Source: Nonomuraea angiospora
GTDB taxonomy: Bacteria > Actinomycetota > Actinomycetes > Streptosporangiales > Streptosporangiaceae
Reading direction: 5' to 3'
Length of the DNA stretch: 64,000 bases
Assembly (NCBI RefSeq): GCF_014873145.1
Contig: NZ_JADBEK010000001.1
Location: forward strand, 3,286,001-3,350,000
Below are positions 1 through 9,606 of the stretch, in pieces; positions within the stretch are counted from its first letter, which is position 1, and each line of letters begins with the position of its first letter. The translations under genes and the position numbers were made by a program. The notes beneath the pieces were generated by a model that ran no database searches, had not been told where the DNA came from, and saw only the letters and a list, made by a program, of their open reading frames with translations.

Positions 1-1036
<1,036 letters not shown>

Positions 1037-1120
1037 GATCCTAATTGGGAACCCCTGATTTATGCCGATATTTCGGGACGCAATCGGCGGGGCTGACGAT
1101 GCGGCGCCGTCACCGTGCGC

Positions 1121-1768
1121 CTACCAGCGATCGACGTGCAGCACGTCGTCGAGCGGCTGCCGCTTCGCCGGGGCGAACGTCTCGCCGAGATAGTAGGCGG
1201 TCGGGATGAGCACGCCCTGGCGGACGTCGCCGGGGATGCCGAGCAGCTCGGCGACCTCGGCCTCGTACGCCAGGTGCAACGTCGTCCACGCCGTGCCCAG
1301 CCCGCGGGCGCGCGCGGCCAGCATGTAGCTCCAGGCGGCGGGCAGCAGCGACCCCCACAGCCCGGCCTGGTTCCCCGGGGGCAGCCCGCCGCCCGGCAGC
1401 GTGATGCACCCGATCACCAGCACCGGCACGTCCCCCATGTGCTCGGCCAGGTACAGCGAGCTCTCCCCCACCCGCCGCTGCTGCGCCGCCCGGACCGGGT
1501 CGTCCTGGAACAGCGCCCCCGCGGAGGTGCCGGACTCGAAGTACGCCTGGTGCGAGCGCTCGTAGTAGCTCCCGACCGCCTTGCGCAGCTCGGGATCGGT
1601 CACCACCATCCAGTGCCACCCCTGCCGGTTGCCGCCGCTGGGCGCCTGGAGCGCGACCTCGAGGCACTCGCGCACGAGCTCCAGCGGGACGGGGCGGGTG
1701 AGGTCGAGACGCTTGCGCACGCTGCGCGTGGTGGTGAGCAGGTCATCGGGGCTCAGTTCGATCGTCAT
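1121..1768 (-). CDS. Nitroreductase family flavoprotein
   Basis: The 215-residue protein has the nitroreductase fold signature. An N-terminal RSVRKRLDLTRPVP supplies FMN phosphate-contacting arginines, followed by APSGGNRQGWHWMVV. The C-terminal half has the GLGTAWTTLHL block and ends with a short DDVLHVDRW tail. Members are FMN enzymes that use NAD(P)H to reduce nitroaromatics, quinones or enones in the cytoplasm. It is divergent from the amino-acid permease, with only 61 bases between the starts, so the two may share a promoter region. The family is clear; the physiological substrate is not. Confidence 0.88.
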   Translation of the reverse strand: MTIELSPDDLLTTTRSVRKRLDLTRPVPLELVRECLEVALQAPSGGNRQGWHWMVVTDPELRKAVGSYYERSHQAYFESGTSAGALFQDDPVRAAQQRRVGESSLYLAEHMGDVPVLVIGCITLPGGGLPPGNQAGLWGSLLPAAWSYMLAARARGLGTAWTTLHLAYEAEVAELLGIPGDVRQGVLIPTAYYLGETFAPAKRQPLDDVLHVDRW

Positions 1769-1829
1769 ACGGCCATCATGCCCCCGCGATCACGGTTTCC
1801 CCGCGGCTCCCAGGGAGAAGGACTACCTC

Positions 1830-3236
1830 ATGTCCCAAACCAGACCCCCCAGTCCGACCGAGGAGACCAGCGGCGCCGGCGAGCCGAGTCTGAAGCAGGT
1901 GATGGGTCCCGGCCTGTTGCTGCTGTTCATCGTCGGCGACATTCTCGGCACCGGGATCTACGCGCTGACCGGCGAGATCGCCGGCGAGGTGGGTGGCGCC
2001 GCCTGGCTGCCGTTCGCCGTCGCCTTCGCCGTCGCGTTGATCACCGCCTGCTCGTACCTGGAGCTGGTGACGAAATACCCGCAGGCCGCGGGGGCCGCGC
2101 TGTACGTGCACAGGGCCTTCGGCAAACACCTCCTGACCTTCCTGGTGTGCTTCGCGGTGATGTGCTCCGGCATCACCTCCGCCTCGGCGGCGTCCCGGGC
2201 CTTCGCCGCCAACCTCTCCACCGGCTTCGGCCTGGACGCCGGCAACGGCGTCATCCTGCTGATCGCGCTGGCGTTCATGCTCCTGGTCCTGGCCGTCAAC
2301 CTCCGCGGCGTCGGCGAGAGCGTCAAGATCAACGTACTGCTCACCGCGGTCGAGCTCTCAGGTCTGCTGATCGTCATCCTGGTCAGCCTCTACTTCATCC
2401 TCGGCGGGAACGCCGACTTCTCCCGCGTCGTCACCTTCGAGACCGCCTCCGACAAGAGCGTGTTCCTGGCGGTCAGCACGGCCACGTCGCTGGCCTTCTT
2501 CGCCATGGTCGGGTTCGAGGACTCGGTCAACATGGCGGAGGAGACCAAGAATCCGGCCCGGATCTTCCCTCGCATGATATTCACCGGGCTCGGGATCACC
2601 GGGTTGATCTACGTGCTCGTGTCCATCTGCGCCGTCGCCGTGGTCCCCGTCGGGCAGCTCTCCGAGAGCGAGACCCCGCTCGCGACGGTAGTGCAGACCG
2701 CGGCCCCCGGCTTCCCGATCTCCGATCTGCTGCCGTTCATCTCGATGTTCGCCGTGGCGAACTCCGCGTTGATCAACATGCTGATGGCCAGCCGGCTGCT
2801 CTACGGCATGGGCAAGCAGGGCGTGCTGCCGCCCTTCCTGGCCAAGGTGCACCCGGGGCGGCGCACCCCGCAGGCGGCGATCGTGTTCACCACCGTGATC
2901 GCCCTCGGGCTGATCACGTTCGTCTCGCTGAGCCCCGACAGCCCGGTCGTGTCGTTGCTGGGCGGGACGACCTCGCTGCTCCTGCTGGCGGTCTTCGCGC
3001 TGGTCAACGTGTCCGTTCTCGTCCTGCGCAGGGAACGGGCGGCGAGCGAGCACTTCAGCGCGGGGCGCGTCCTGCCCGTGGTGGGCGCGATCACGTGCGT
3101 GTACCTGGTCCTGCCCTGGTCCTCGGGACGTCCCTCCGGCCAGTACGAGATCGCGGGCGTGCTGCTCGCGCTCGGCCTGGTGCTCTGGGTGCTCACCTGG
3201 TTCGCCCGCAGGAAGGAGAACGCGAACGCCGGCTGA
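1830..3236 (+). CDS. APC-superfamily amino acid permease
   Basis: A 468-residue integral membrane protein with about 12 hydrophobic segments. The APC hallmark GPGLLLLFIVGDILGTGIYAL forms TM1, the EL(V)TKYPQAAGAALYV block follows TM2, and FFAMVGFEDSVNMAEETKNP lies between TM6 and TM7. It should import an amino acid or amine by proton symport or exchange. The ATG at 1830 is preferred over the longer upstream frame because GGGAGAAGG lies just before it and the preceding residues do not look like protein. It is transcribed away from the nitroreductase, and its stop is 5 bases from the end of the converging LacI gene. Substrate unknown. Confidence 0.9.
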   Translation: MSQTRPPSPTEETSGAGEPSLKQVMGPGLLLLFIVGDILGTGIYALTGEIAGEVGGAAWLPFAVAFAVALITACSYLELVTKYPQAAGAALYVHRAFGKHLLTFLVCFAVMCSGITSASAASRAFAANLSTGFGLDAGNGVILLIALAFMLLVLAVNLRGVGESVKINVLLTAVELSGLLIVILVSLYFILGGNADFSRVVTFETASDKSVFLAVSTATSLAFFAMVGFEDSVNMAEETKNPARIFPRMIFTGLGITGLIYVLVSICAVAVVPVGQLSESETPLATVVQTAAPGFPISDLLPFISMFAVANSALINMLMASRLLYGMGKQGVLPPFLAKVHPGRRTPQAAIVFTTVIALGLITFVSLSPDSPVVSLLGGTTSLLLLAVFALVNVSVLVLRRERAASEHFSAGRVLPVVGAITCVYLVLPWSSGRPSGQYEIAGVLLALGLVLWVLTWFARRKENANAG

Positions 3237-3241
3237 GCGGA

Positions 3242-4237
3242 TCAGGCCGACTCGCGGATCACCAGCTCCGTGGGCAGGACCACCGGATCCACGTGCTCGG
3301 CGCCGTCGATGAGCGCGAGCAGCAGGCGTACGGTCTCCTGCGCCACCTCCGCCAGCGGCTGGCGGATCGTGGTCAGCGGCGGGTGCGTCGAGAGGGCCAC
3401 CGACGAGTCGTCGAACCCGCCCACCGCCACGTCGTCCGGCACCCGGCGCCCCGCCGCCCGCAGGGCGGCCAGGGCGCCGGCGGCCATCAGGTCGGAGGCC
3501 ACGAAGACGGCGTCGAGGTCGGGCGTGCGGGCCAGCAGCTCGGTCATCGCCCGCTCGCCGCTGGCCTGCGTCCAGTCGCCGTGCGCGATCAGCTTCTTCG
3601 TCGCCTTGCGGCCCAGCACGTCGGCGAAGCCCTCCAGGCGCTGGATGCCGCCGGGGGTGTCCATCGGGCCGGTGATCATGGCGATGCGCCTGCGGCCCTG
3701 GTTCACGAAGTATTCGGTCATCTGGCGGCCGCCCAGGCGCTCGTCGGCGGCGGCGTACGGGATGACGCCCTCGCTGCCGATGACGGCGCCGCAGGAGACC
3801 GCGGGCGGCCCCGAGCGCAGCGCGTCGATGAACGGGTCGCCGGCGTGCGTCGACATCAGCAGCACCCCGTCGGCGTGGCCGCCCCGGACGTAGCGGACCA
3901 CCCGCTCGCGGTCGCCCTCGTCGCCCGCCAGCATCATCACCAGCGACAGGTCCCGCTCGCCGAGCATCCTGATGGCGACCCGGATGGTCGTGCTGTAGTT
4001 GGGGTCCTCGAACAGCTTCTCGTGCGGCTCCGACAGCACCATCACGATCGACCCGGTGCGCTGGGTGACGAGGCTGCGGGCGGCGCGGTTGACGACGTAG
4101 CCGGTCTCGGAGATGGCCCGCTCGATCGCCACGCGTGCCCCCGGGCTGACGTACTTGTCGCCGTTGAGCAGCCGGGACACCGTGCCGCGGGACACGCCCG
4201 CGGCGGCGGCGACGTCATGGATCGTAGGGCGCTTCAT
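3242..4237 (-). CDS. LacI-family repressor of the adjacent sugar island
   Basis: A 331-residue LacI/GalR regulator. The N-terminal HTH and hinge helix read MKRPTIHDVAAAAGVSRGTV and continue into SRLLNGDKYVSPGAR. A periplasmic-binding-protein-like effector domain runs to the end, including AVFVASDLMAAGALAAL and GGFDDSSVALSTHPPLTTIRQP. Its ATG overlaps the stop of the upstream permease gene (ATGA), so it is the last gene of the SBP-permease-permease operon and is translationally coupled. By position it most likely binds the two 18-bp operators at 7320-7337 and 7446-7463. The inducer is probably a galactoside or similar oligosaccharide; that is inferred from the GH42 gene. Confidence 0.92.
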   Translation of the reverse strand: MKRPTIHDVAAAAGVSRGTVSRLLNGDKYVSPGARVAIERAISETGYVVNRAARSLVTQRTGSIVMVLSEPHEKLFEDPNYSTTIRVAIRMLGERDLSLVMMLAGDEGDRERVVRYVRGGHADGVLLMSTHAGDPFIDALRSGPPAVSCGAVIGSEGVIPYAAADERLGGRQMTEYFVNQGRRRIAMITGPMDTPGGIQRLEGFADVLGRKATKKLIAHGDWTQASGERAMTELLARTPDLDAVFVASDLMAAGALAALRAAGRRVPDDVAVGGFDDSSVALSTHPPLTTIRQPLAEVAQETVRLLLALIDGAEHVDPVVLPTELVIRESA

Positions 4238-5106
4238 TTCACGGCTCCGGAGGACAGGTCGGTCTTCCAGTATCGCTGCATCGTGAGGAAGAGCGCGATC
4301 AAGGGGACGAGCGACAGGAAGGCCCCGGTGAGGATCAGGTTGTAGAGCGAGGGCTGGTTCGCCCCCGACTGCAGCAGCGTGAACAGGCCCACCGTGAGCG
4401 GGAACTTGCCGTCGTCGCCGAGCATGATGAACGGCAGCAGGAAGTTGTTCCAGATGGCCACGAACTGGAACAGGAAGATCGTCACCATGCCCGGCACCAT
4501 CAGCGGCAGGGCCACCCGGTACATCAGCCGCCACTCGGTGGCCCCGTCGATCCGACCCGCCTCCAGCAGCGAGTCCGGGATGGCCGCCGTGGCGTAGATG
4601 CGGGCCAGGTAGATGCTGTACGGGTGCAGGATCTGCGGCAGCAGGACGGCCCAGTAGGTGTCGGCCAGCCCGACCTTGGAGAACAGCAGGTACTGCGGGA
4701 TCGCCAGCACCACGGCCGGCACGAGGATACCGCCGATGAGCAGGTTGAAGATGAGGTTGCGGCCGGGGAAGCGGAACTTCGCCAGCGCGTACCCCGAGAT
4801 CGCCGAGACCGCGGTCGACAGCAGGGCGCCGCCGCCCGCGTACACCAGCGTGTTGGCCGCCCACAGCCAGAACACCCCGTCCCGGTAGGCGAACAGCTGG
4901 CTCACGTTGTCGGCGAAGCCGGTGCCGAAGGCCAGCGTCGAGGTGGTGAACAGCTCGCCCGGCGACTTGGTCGCCGCGATCAGCACCCAGAGCACCGGGA
5001 ACAGGCAGTAGATCGCGCCGAGCAGGAGCAGCCCGGTCGGGGCCACTCCCCACGGCCTGCGTGCGGCCGCCGCCCGATGTGTCGTGGCGCGGTGTGTCGT
5101 GGCCAT
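4234..5106 (-). CDS. Carbohydrate ABC importer permease, MalG type
   Basis: A 290-residue membrane protein with six predicted TM segments. The importer loop that contacts the ATPase reads SLLEAGRIDGATEWRLMYRV (the EAA loop). The N-terminus carries a short basic tail with a repeated ATTHRA. It is the second permease of a CUT1-type sugar importer. Its start overlaps the stop of the first permease (TGATG) and its stop overlaps the start of LacI (ATGA), which suggests coupled translation. No ATPase gene is present in the operon. CUT1 importers of actinomycetes commonly share a single MsiK-like ATPase encoded elsewhere, so its absence is not a defect. Confidence 0.92.
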   Translation of the reverse strand: MATTHRATTHRAAAARRPWGVAPTGLLLLGAIYCLFPVLWVLIAATKSPGELFTTSTLAFGTGFADNVSQLFAYRDGVFWLWAANTLVYAGGGALLSTAVSAISGYALAKFRFPGRNLIFNLLIGGILVPAVVLAIPQYLLFSKVGLADTYWAVLLPQILHPYSIYLARIYATAAIPDSLLEAGRIDGATEWRLMYRVALPLMVPGMVTIFLFQFVAIWNNFLLPFIMLGDDGKFPLTVGLFTLLQSGANQPSLYNLILTGAFLSLVPLIALFLTMQRYWKTDLSSGAVK

Positions 5107-5990
5107 CAGCCCTCCCCGAAGGCGCGGCCGCGGACGACGCGCAGGAACCCGAACGACAGGACGAGCGAGATCGCCGCGATGACGATCGAGGTGGCGGCGG
5201 CCGAGTACAGGTCGCCGGTGACGAACGCGTCGCGGTAGACCTTCATGAGCGGGCTCCACGTGGAGCTGATCGTGTTGGTCAGCGGCCGCAGCGTGGTGGG
5301 CTCGGTGAACACCTGGATGGTCGCGATGATCGAGAAGACGGTGGTCAGGATGATCGCCGGGGTGAGGATCGGGATCTTCACCCGCAGGGCGACCTGGAGC
5401 TCGGACGCGCCGTCCAGCCGCGCGGCCTCGTACAGGTCGCGCGGGATCGCCCGGAGCGTGGTGTAGAGGACGAGCATGTTGAAGCCGGTCCCGCCCCACA
5501 CCGCCACGTTCGCCATGGAGTACGTGACGGTGCTCGCGCCGAGGAAGTCGACGTCCAGGACGTCCCTGATGGGGCTGAGCGAGGGCAGGTAGAGGAAGCC
5601 CCACAGCAGCGTGGCGGCCACGCCCGGCACCGCGTACGGCAGGAAGATCGCGATCCGCGAGAACCGGGCCAGCCGCGCCCGCGCCGAGTCCAGCAGCAGC
5701 GCGAACAGCAGGGCCAGCCCCAGCATCACGACCAGCACCAGCGTGCCGTAGCCGAGCACGCGCAGCCAGCCGTGCCACAGCTCGGGGTCGGACAGGGCGG
5801 CGGAGAAGTTGTCGAACCCGACGAAGACCTCCTTGCGCGCGCCCCTGCCCAGCCCGAGCCCCGACACCTTGGTGCGGCGCGTCGCCAGCCAGACGGTGTA
5901 CCCGATGGGCACCGCGAGGAAGAGCGTGAACAGCACGATGGCGGGGGTCAGGAACAGGTACGGCCACGCCCCCCTCCCGGACTTGTTCAT
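5106..5990 (-). CDS. Carbohydrate ABC importer permease, MalF type
   Basis: A 294-residue membrane protein with six predicted TM segments starting at FLTPAIVLFTLFLAVPIGY. The EAA loop is DLYEAARLDGASELQVALRV. A soluble stretch between TM1 and TM2 holds KVSGLGLGRGARKEVFVGFDNF, typical of MalF-like subunits. ATG at 5990 is chosen because it overlaps the stop of the SBP gene (ATGA); the frame remains open further upstream only inside the SBP gene. It works with the MalG-type partner immediately downstream to import an oligosaccharide captured by the SBP. Confidence 0.92.
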   Translation of the reverse strand: MNKSGRGAWPYLFLTPAIVLFTLFLAVPIGYTVWLATRRTKVSGLGLGRGARKEVFVGFDNFSAALSDPELWHGWLRVLGYGTLVLVVMLGLALLFALLLDSARARLARFSRIAIFLPYAVPGVAATLLWGFLYLPSLSPIRDVLDVDFLGASTVTYSMANVAVWGGTGFNMLVLYTTLRAIPRDLYEAARLDGASELQVALRVKIPILTPAIILTTVFSIIATIQVFTEPTTLRPLTNTISSTWSPLMKVYRDAFVTGDLYSAAATSIVIAAISLVLSFGFLRVVRGRAFGEG

Positions 5991-7303
5991 GAGGCGATCT
6001 GGAATCCGGACTTGCGCATGTCCGCGACGGTCGCGTCCTGCATGCCCTGGACGGCGTCGGAGAACGATGACTTGTTCTGCACGGCCTTGTCGAAGTTGTC
6101 CTTGAAGGCGTTGTACGTCACGCCGACGTTCGGGCCGAAGGTGAAGCCGCGGGCGACGGCGGAGACGGCGGCGGCCTGCTGCCAGAAGTCGGGCTGGCCG
6201 GAGAAGTAGTCGGGCGCCTGGCCGAGCGACGACTGGGCCTTGGTGGCGGCCGGGTAGATGGCGGCCTCCTTGACCAGCAGGTCCAGGGCGGCGGGGTCGG
6301 TGTTCATCCAGGTGGCGAACTGGGCGGCGGCGGCCTTGTTCGGCGTCTTGGCGGACACGGCCGTGGACGAGCCGCCCCAGAAGCCGCTGACGTTCTCGCC
6401 CGCGTTCCACTGCGGCAGCGGCGCGGCGGCCCACTTGCCCTTGGCCTTGGGCGCGTTGCTCGCCAGCACGCCCGGCGCCCAGACCGCCGACGGCCAGGTC
6501 AGGAGCTTGCCGTCGTTGAGCGCCTTGTTCCACTCGGGGGTGAAGAACGGCATGTCGTCGATGACACCCTCCTTGACCAGTCCGCCCCAGTAGTCGGCGA
6601 CCTTCCTGGTGGGCTCGTCGGCGATGTTCACCTTCCAGGACTCGCCGCTGATCGACCACCACTGGGCCCCGGCCTGCTGGGCCAGGCCCGTGAACGCTCC
6701 CGGATCCTTGCTGGAGAACGTGCCGAGGTACGCCTTCGGGTCCTTCTCGCGCACGGTGCGCGCGGCGTCGGCGTACTCCTGCCAGGTCTTGGGCACGGCG
6801 ATGCCGTACTTGTCGAACAGGTCCTTGCGGTAGAAGAGCATCATCGGGCCGCTGTCCTGCGGGATCCCGTACACGCCCTCCGTGCCGAGCGTGACCAGGC
6901 CCCACAGGCCCTCGGCGAACTCGCCCTTGATCGAGGCGGTCTCGGCCTTGATATCGGCCACCGCGTCGGCGGCCACGAACGAGGGAAGGTGCTGGTACTC
7001 GGCCTGCACCAGGTCCGGCGGGTTGCCGGCCTTGGCCGCGGTGAGGAACTTGGCCGCCGCGTCGTCGCCGCCCGCCTGCTTGCTGACCGTGATCTGGATG
7101 TCCGGGTGCGCCTGGTTCCAGACGGCGGCGATCTTGTCCATGTTGGGGGCCCAGGTCCAGTACGTCAGCTTGACCGGTCCCTTGGCGGCGGCCGCGGGGC
7201 TCTGCGCCGCCTCGGTGCTCGGGGCGGGTTCGCTGGACCCGCAGCTCGCGAGAGTGGCCGTGAGCACGACGGCCAGGGCGGCTCCGAGGCGGTTGGCGCG
7301 CAT
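5987..7303 (-). CDS. Extracellular sugar-binding lipoprotein (ABC importer)
   Basis: A 438-residue solute-binding protein of the CUT1 class. It starts with a lipoprotein signal (MRANRLGAALAVVLTATLAS then C), with the lipobox cysteine at residue 21, followed by a Ser/Ala/Pro-rich linker. The mature part begins VKLTYWTWAPNMDKIAAVWN, the usual start of group 1 sugar-binding proteins, and includes GVYGIPQDSGPMMLFYRKDL. TGGAGG precedes the ATG at 7303. It is the first gene of an operon with two permeases and a LacI gene. It faces the GH42 beta-galactosidase across a shared regulatory region. Confidence 0.92.
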   Translation of the reverse strand: MRANRLGAALAVVLTATLASCGSSEPAPSTEAAQSPAAAAKGPVKLTYWTWAPNMDKIAAVWNQAHPDIQITVSKQAGGDDAAAKFLTAAKAGNPPDLVQAEYQHLPSFVAADAVADIKAETASIKGEFAEGLWGLVTLGTEGVYGIPQDSGPMMLFYRKDLFDKYGIAVPKTWQEYADAARTVREKDPKAYLGTFSSKDPGAFTGLAQQAGAQWWSISGESWKVNIADEPTRKVADYWGGLVKEGVIDDMPFFTPEWNKALNDGKLLTWPSAVWAPGVLASNAPKAKGKWAAAPLPQWNAGENVSGFWGGSSTAVSAKTPNKAAAAQFATWMNTDPAALDLLVKEAAIYPAATKAQSSLGQAPDYFSGQPDFWQQAAAVSAVARGFTFGPNVGVTYNAFKDNFDKAVQNKSSFSDAVQGMQDATVADMRKSGFQIAS

Positions 7304-7319
7304 GCGTACCTCCAGAAGG

Positions 7320-7337
7320 TTCTGTGAACGTGCACAG
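7320..7337. promoter_or_regulatory. LacI operator, SBP side
   Basis: TTCTGTGAACGTGCACAG, whose core TGTGAACGTGCACA is palindromic except for one mismatched pair, with the central CG typical of LacI sites. It sits 17-34 bases upstream of the SBP start. The exact reverse complement recurs at 7446-7463 upstream of the divergent GH42 gene. Confidence 0.7.
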
Positions 7338-7365
7338 AGTGAAACAGCCACGAAACGTCAGTCAA
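7338..7365 (-). promoter_or_regulatory. Probable promoter of the SBP operon
   Basis: On the minus strand TTGACT (7360-7365) is followed after 16 bases by a weak -10 candidate, TTCACT (7338-7343). The operator at 7320-7337 begins directly after it, where a repressor would block the transcription start. The -35 match is good and the -10 match is poor. Confidence 0.4.
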
Positions 7366-7445
7366 GGGGTCGTTATGCTCTCGTTAATCAGCCATTATCG
7401 GGATAAGTCGGGGCGACTGTTCCCGGGAAGGCCGGGTCGGCGCTA

Positions 7446-7463
7446 CTGTGCACGTTCACAGAA
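7446..7463. promoter_or_regulatory. LacI operator, GH42 side
   Basis: CTGTGCACGTTCACAGAA is the exact reverse complement of the 18-bp site at 7320-7337. It lies 21-38 bases upstream of the GH42 start. Two identical sites in opposite orientation, about 109 bases apart, suggest one LacI protein controls both divergent units, possibly with looping. Confidence 0.7.
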
Positions 7464-7483
7464 GAGCTTCTCTAGGGGGATGG

Positions 7484-9457
7484 ATGTATCCGGAGCGTCC
7501 TGCCGGCATCGCCTTTGGCGGCGACTACAACCCGGAGCAGTGGCCACGCGAGATCCTGGAGGAGGACGTGGCCCTGATGCGCGAGGCCGGGGTCAACCTG
7601 GTCAGCCTGGGCCTGTTCTCGTGGGCGCTGATGGAGCCCGCGGAGGGGCGCTACGAGTTCGGCTGGCTGGACGAGATCGTCGACCGGCTGCACGCGGCCG
7701 GGGTCGCCGTCGATCTGGCCACGCCGACCGCCGCCCCGCCCGCCTGGTTCATCCGGAAATATCCGGACGTGCTGCCGGTGACCAGGGAGGGGACGCGGAT
7801 CGGGTTCGGCGGCCGGCAGAGCGCCTGCTCCAGCGCCCCGGCCTTCCGCGAGGCGACCGCTCGGCTGGTGCGCGCGCTGGGCGAGCACTACCGCGGGCAT
7901 CCCGCCGTGGTCATGTGGCACGTGCACAACGAGTACGGGGCGCCGCTCGGCGAGTGCTACTGCGAGCACAGCGTGGCGGCCTGGCGGGTGTGGCTGGAAG
8001 CCACGTATCGCGATATTTCCGCATTGAACGACGCCTGGGGCGCCACCTTCTGGGGCCAGACGTACACCGACTGGGCGGAGATCGACGCCCCCCGCTTCAA
8101 CCACACCGTCGTCAACCCGGCCCAGCGCCTCGACTACGCCCGCTTCAGCGACGGCCAGCACCGCGAGCACTACGCGCTCCAGCGCGACATCCTGCGCGAG
8201 CTGACCCCCGGCCTCCCCGTGACCACCAACTTCGCCGGCACCGTCAACTGCAAGTCCGCCGACCTGTGGCAGTGGGCCCGCGAGCTGGACGTGGTCGCCA
8301 ACGACCACTACCTCCAGGCCGAGCGGCCGGACAACCACATCGACCTGGCCATGTCCGCCGACCTGGCCCGCTCGGTGGCGGGCGGCGCGCCGTGGATGCT
8401 CATGGAGCACTCGGCGGGGGCGGTCAACTGGCAGCCGCGCAACCTCGCCAAGCGCCCCGGCGAGATGCGCCGCAACAGCCTGGCGCACGTGGCCCGCGGC
8501 TCGGACAGCGTGCTGTTCTTCCAGTTCAGGGCGTCGCGGTTCGGGGCCGAGAAGTTCCACTCGGGGATGGTGCCGCACGCGGGGACCGGCTCCGCGCAGT
8601 GGCGCGAGGTGGTCCGGCTGGGCGCCGACCTGCGCCGGCTGGCCGATCTGCGGGGCAGCCGGGTGCGGGCCGAGGTGGCGCTCGTCTGGGACTGGGAGTC
8701 GTACTGGGCGCTGGAGCTGGACTGGCGGCCGTCGGTGGACCTGGCGTTCAGGGAGCGGATGGACGCCTTCTACGAGGCGCTGTGGCGGGAGCACGTCACG
8801 GTGGACTTCGTCCACCCTTCCGCCGATATTTCGGGATATCGGGTGGTGGTGGCGCCCAGCTCGTACCTGCTGACCGAGGCGTCCGCCAAGAACCTCCACC
8901 GGTACGTGGAGGCGGGCGGCAACCTGCTCGTCTCCTACTTCTCCGGCATCGTCGACGAGCACGACACCATCCACCCGGGCGCCCACCCCGGCGCGCTGCG
9001 CGAGCTCCTGGGCCTGTCGATCGAGGAGTTCCACCCGCTGCGCGAGCACGAGACGGTGACGCTGGCGGGCGGCGGCACGGCCCGGATCTGGTCCGAGCGG
9101 GTCCACCCGGCGGGCGCGGTCCCCGTACGGGACTTCGCCACCGGACCCGACGCGGGACACCCCGCCCTCACCCGCCACGACCTCGGCGCGGGCACCGCCT
9201 GGTACCTCGCCACCGCTCCCGTGACGGGCCTGCGCGAGCTGCTCGCGCAGGTGCTCGACCACGCGGACGTGTCCCGGCCGCGCGGCCTCCCCGACACCCT
9301 CGAACTCGTACGCCGGGGCGGCCACGTCTTCCTGATCAACCACGGCGACGAGCCCGTGACGGTCGAAGGGGTGACCGGGACCAGCGTGTTCGACGGCGTA
9401 CGGCACGAGGGATCGGTCACCGTCGCGCCCGGCGCGGTCACGGTCATCGCCCCCTAG
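7484..9457 (+). CDS. GH42 beta-galactosidase
   Basis: A 657-residue glycoside hydrolase family 42 enzyme. It opens with the family block FGGDYNPEQWPREILEEDVA. The acid/base glutamate is in MWHVHNEYGAPLGE and the nucleophile glutamate is in MLMEHSAGAVNWQ. The trimerisation-like domain follows from about residue 385, and a small beta domain ends in SVTVAPGAVTVIAP. There is no signal peptide, so it acts in the cytoplasm on galactosides brought in by the divergent importer. The ATG at 7484 is preceded by AGGGGGA. Family identification is strong; activity on arabinosides is a known alternative within GH42. Confidence 0.95.
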   Translation: MYPERPAGIAFGGDYNPEQWPREILEEDVALMREAGVNLVSLGLFSWALMEPAEGRYEFGWLDEIVDRLHAAGVAVDLATPTAAPPAWFIRKYPDVLPVTREGTRIGFGGRQSACSSAPAFREATARLVRALGEHYRGHPAVVMWHVHNEYGAPLGECYCEHSVAAWRVWLEATYRDISALNDAWGATFWGQTYTDWAEIDAPRFNHTVVNPAQRLDYARFSDGQHREHYALQRDILRELTPGLPVTTNFAGTVNCKSADLWQWARELDVVANDHYLQAERPDNHIDLAMSADLARSVAGGAPWMLMEHSAGAVNWQPRNLAKRPGEMRRNSLAHVARGSDSVLFFQFRASRFGAEKFHSGMVPHAGTGSAQWREVVRLGADLRRLADLRGSRVRAEVALVWDWESYWALELDWRPSVDLAFRERMDAFYEALWREHVTVDFVHPSADISGYRVVVAPSSYLLTEASAKNLHRYVEAGGNLLVSYFSGIVDEHDTIHPGAHPGALRELLGLSIEEFHPLREHETVTLAGGGTARIWSERVHPAGAVPVRDFATGPDAGHPALTRHDLGAGTAWYLATAPVTGLRELLAQVLDHADVSRPRGLPDTLELVRRGGHVFLINHGDEPVTVEGVTGTSVFDGVRHEGSVTVAPGAVTVIAP

Positions 9458-9521
9458 GGAGACCTCGACGAATCCGGCGGACCCGTCGCCGGGTCTGACA
9501 GGATTCCGTGACCGGCATTTA

Positions 9522-9533
9522 CCGAAATTGCGG
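9522..9533. promoter_or_regulatory. Imperfect palindrome shared with the paralogous methyltransferase gene
   Basis: CCGAAATTGCGG lies 74-85 bases upstream of the methyltransferase start. The other DUF574 gene has CCGAAATATCGG at 1065-1076 (minus strand). The common form is CCGAAAT, two bases, CGG. A regulator site is possible but unproven. Confidence 0.3.
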
Positions 9534-9606
9534 AAATCTGGCTGACCGCAACACTATGATCGCGTTAAGCCACATCCGCACCACGGTGCGTACCCGAAGG
9601 AGCCCC

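Noticed and set aside
1115..4345. Very long open frame on the plus strand opposite the nitroreductase, permease and LacI genes
   Set aside because: It is a GC-rich shadow frame with Arg/Gly/Pro-rich, unstructured sequence. The genes on the other frames have clear family motifs.
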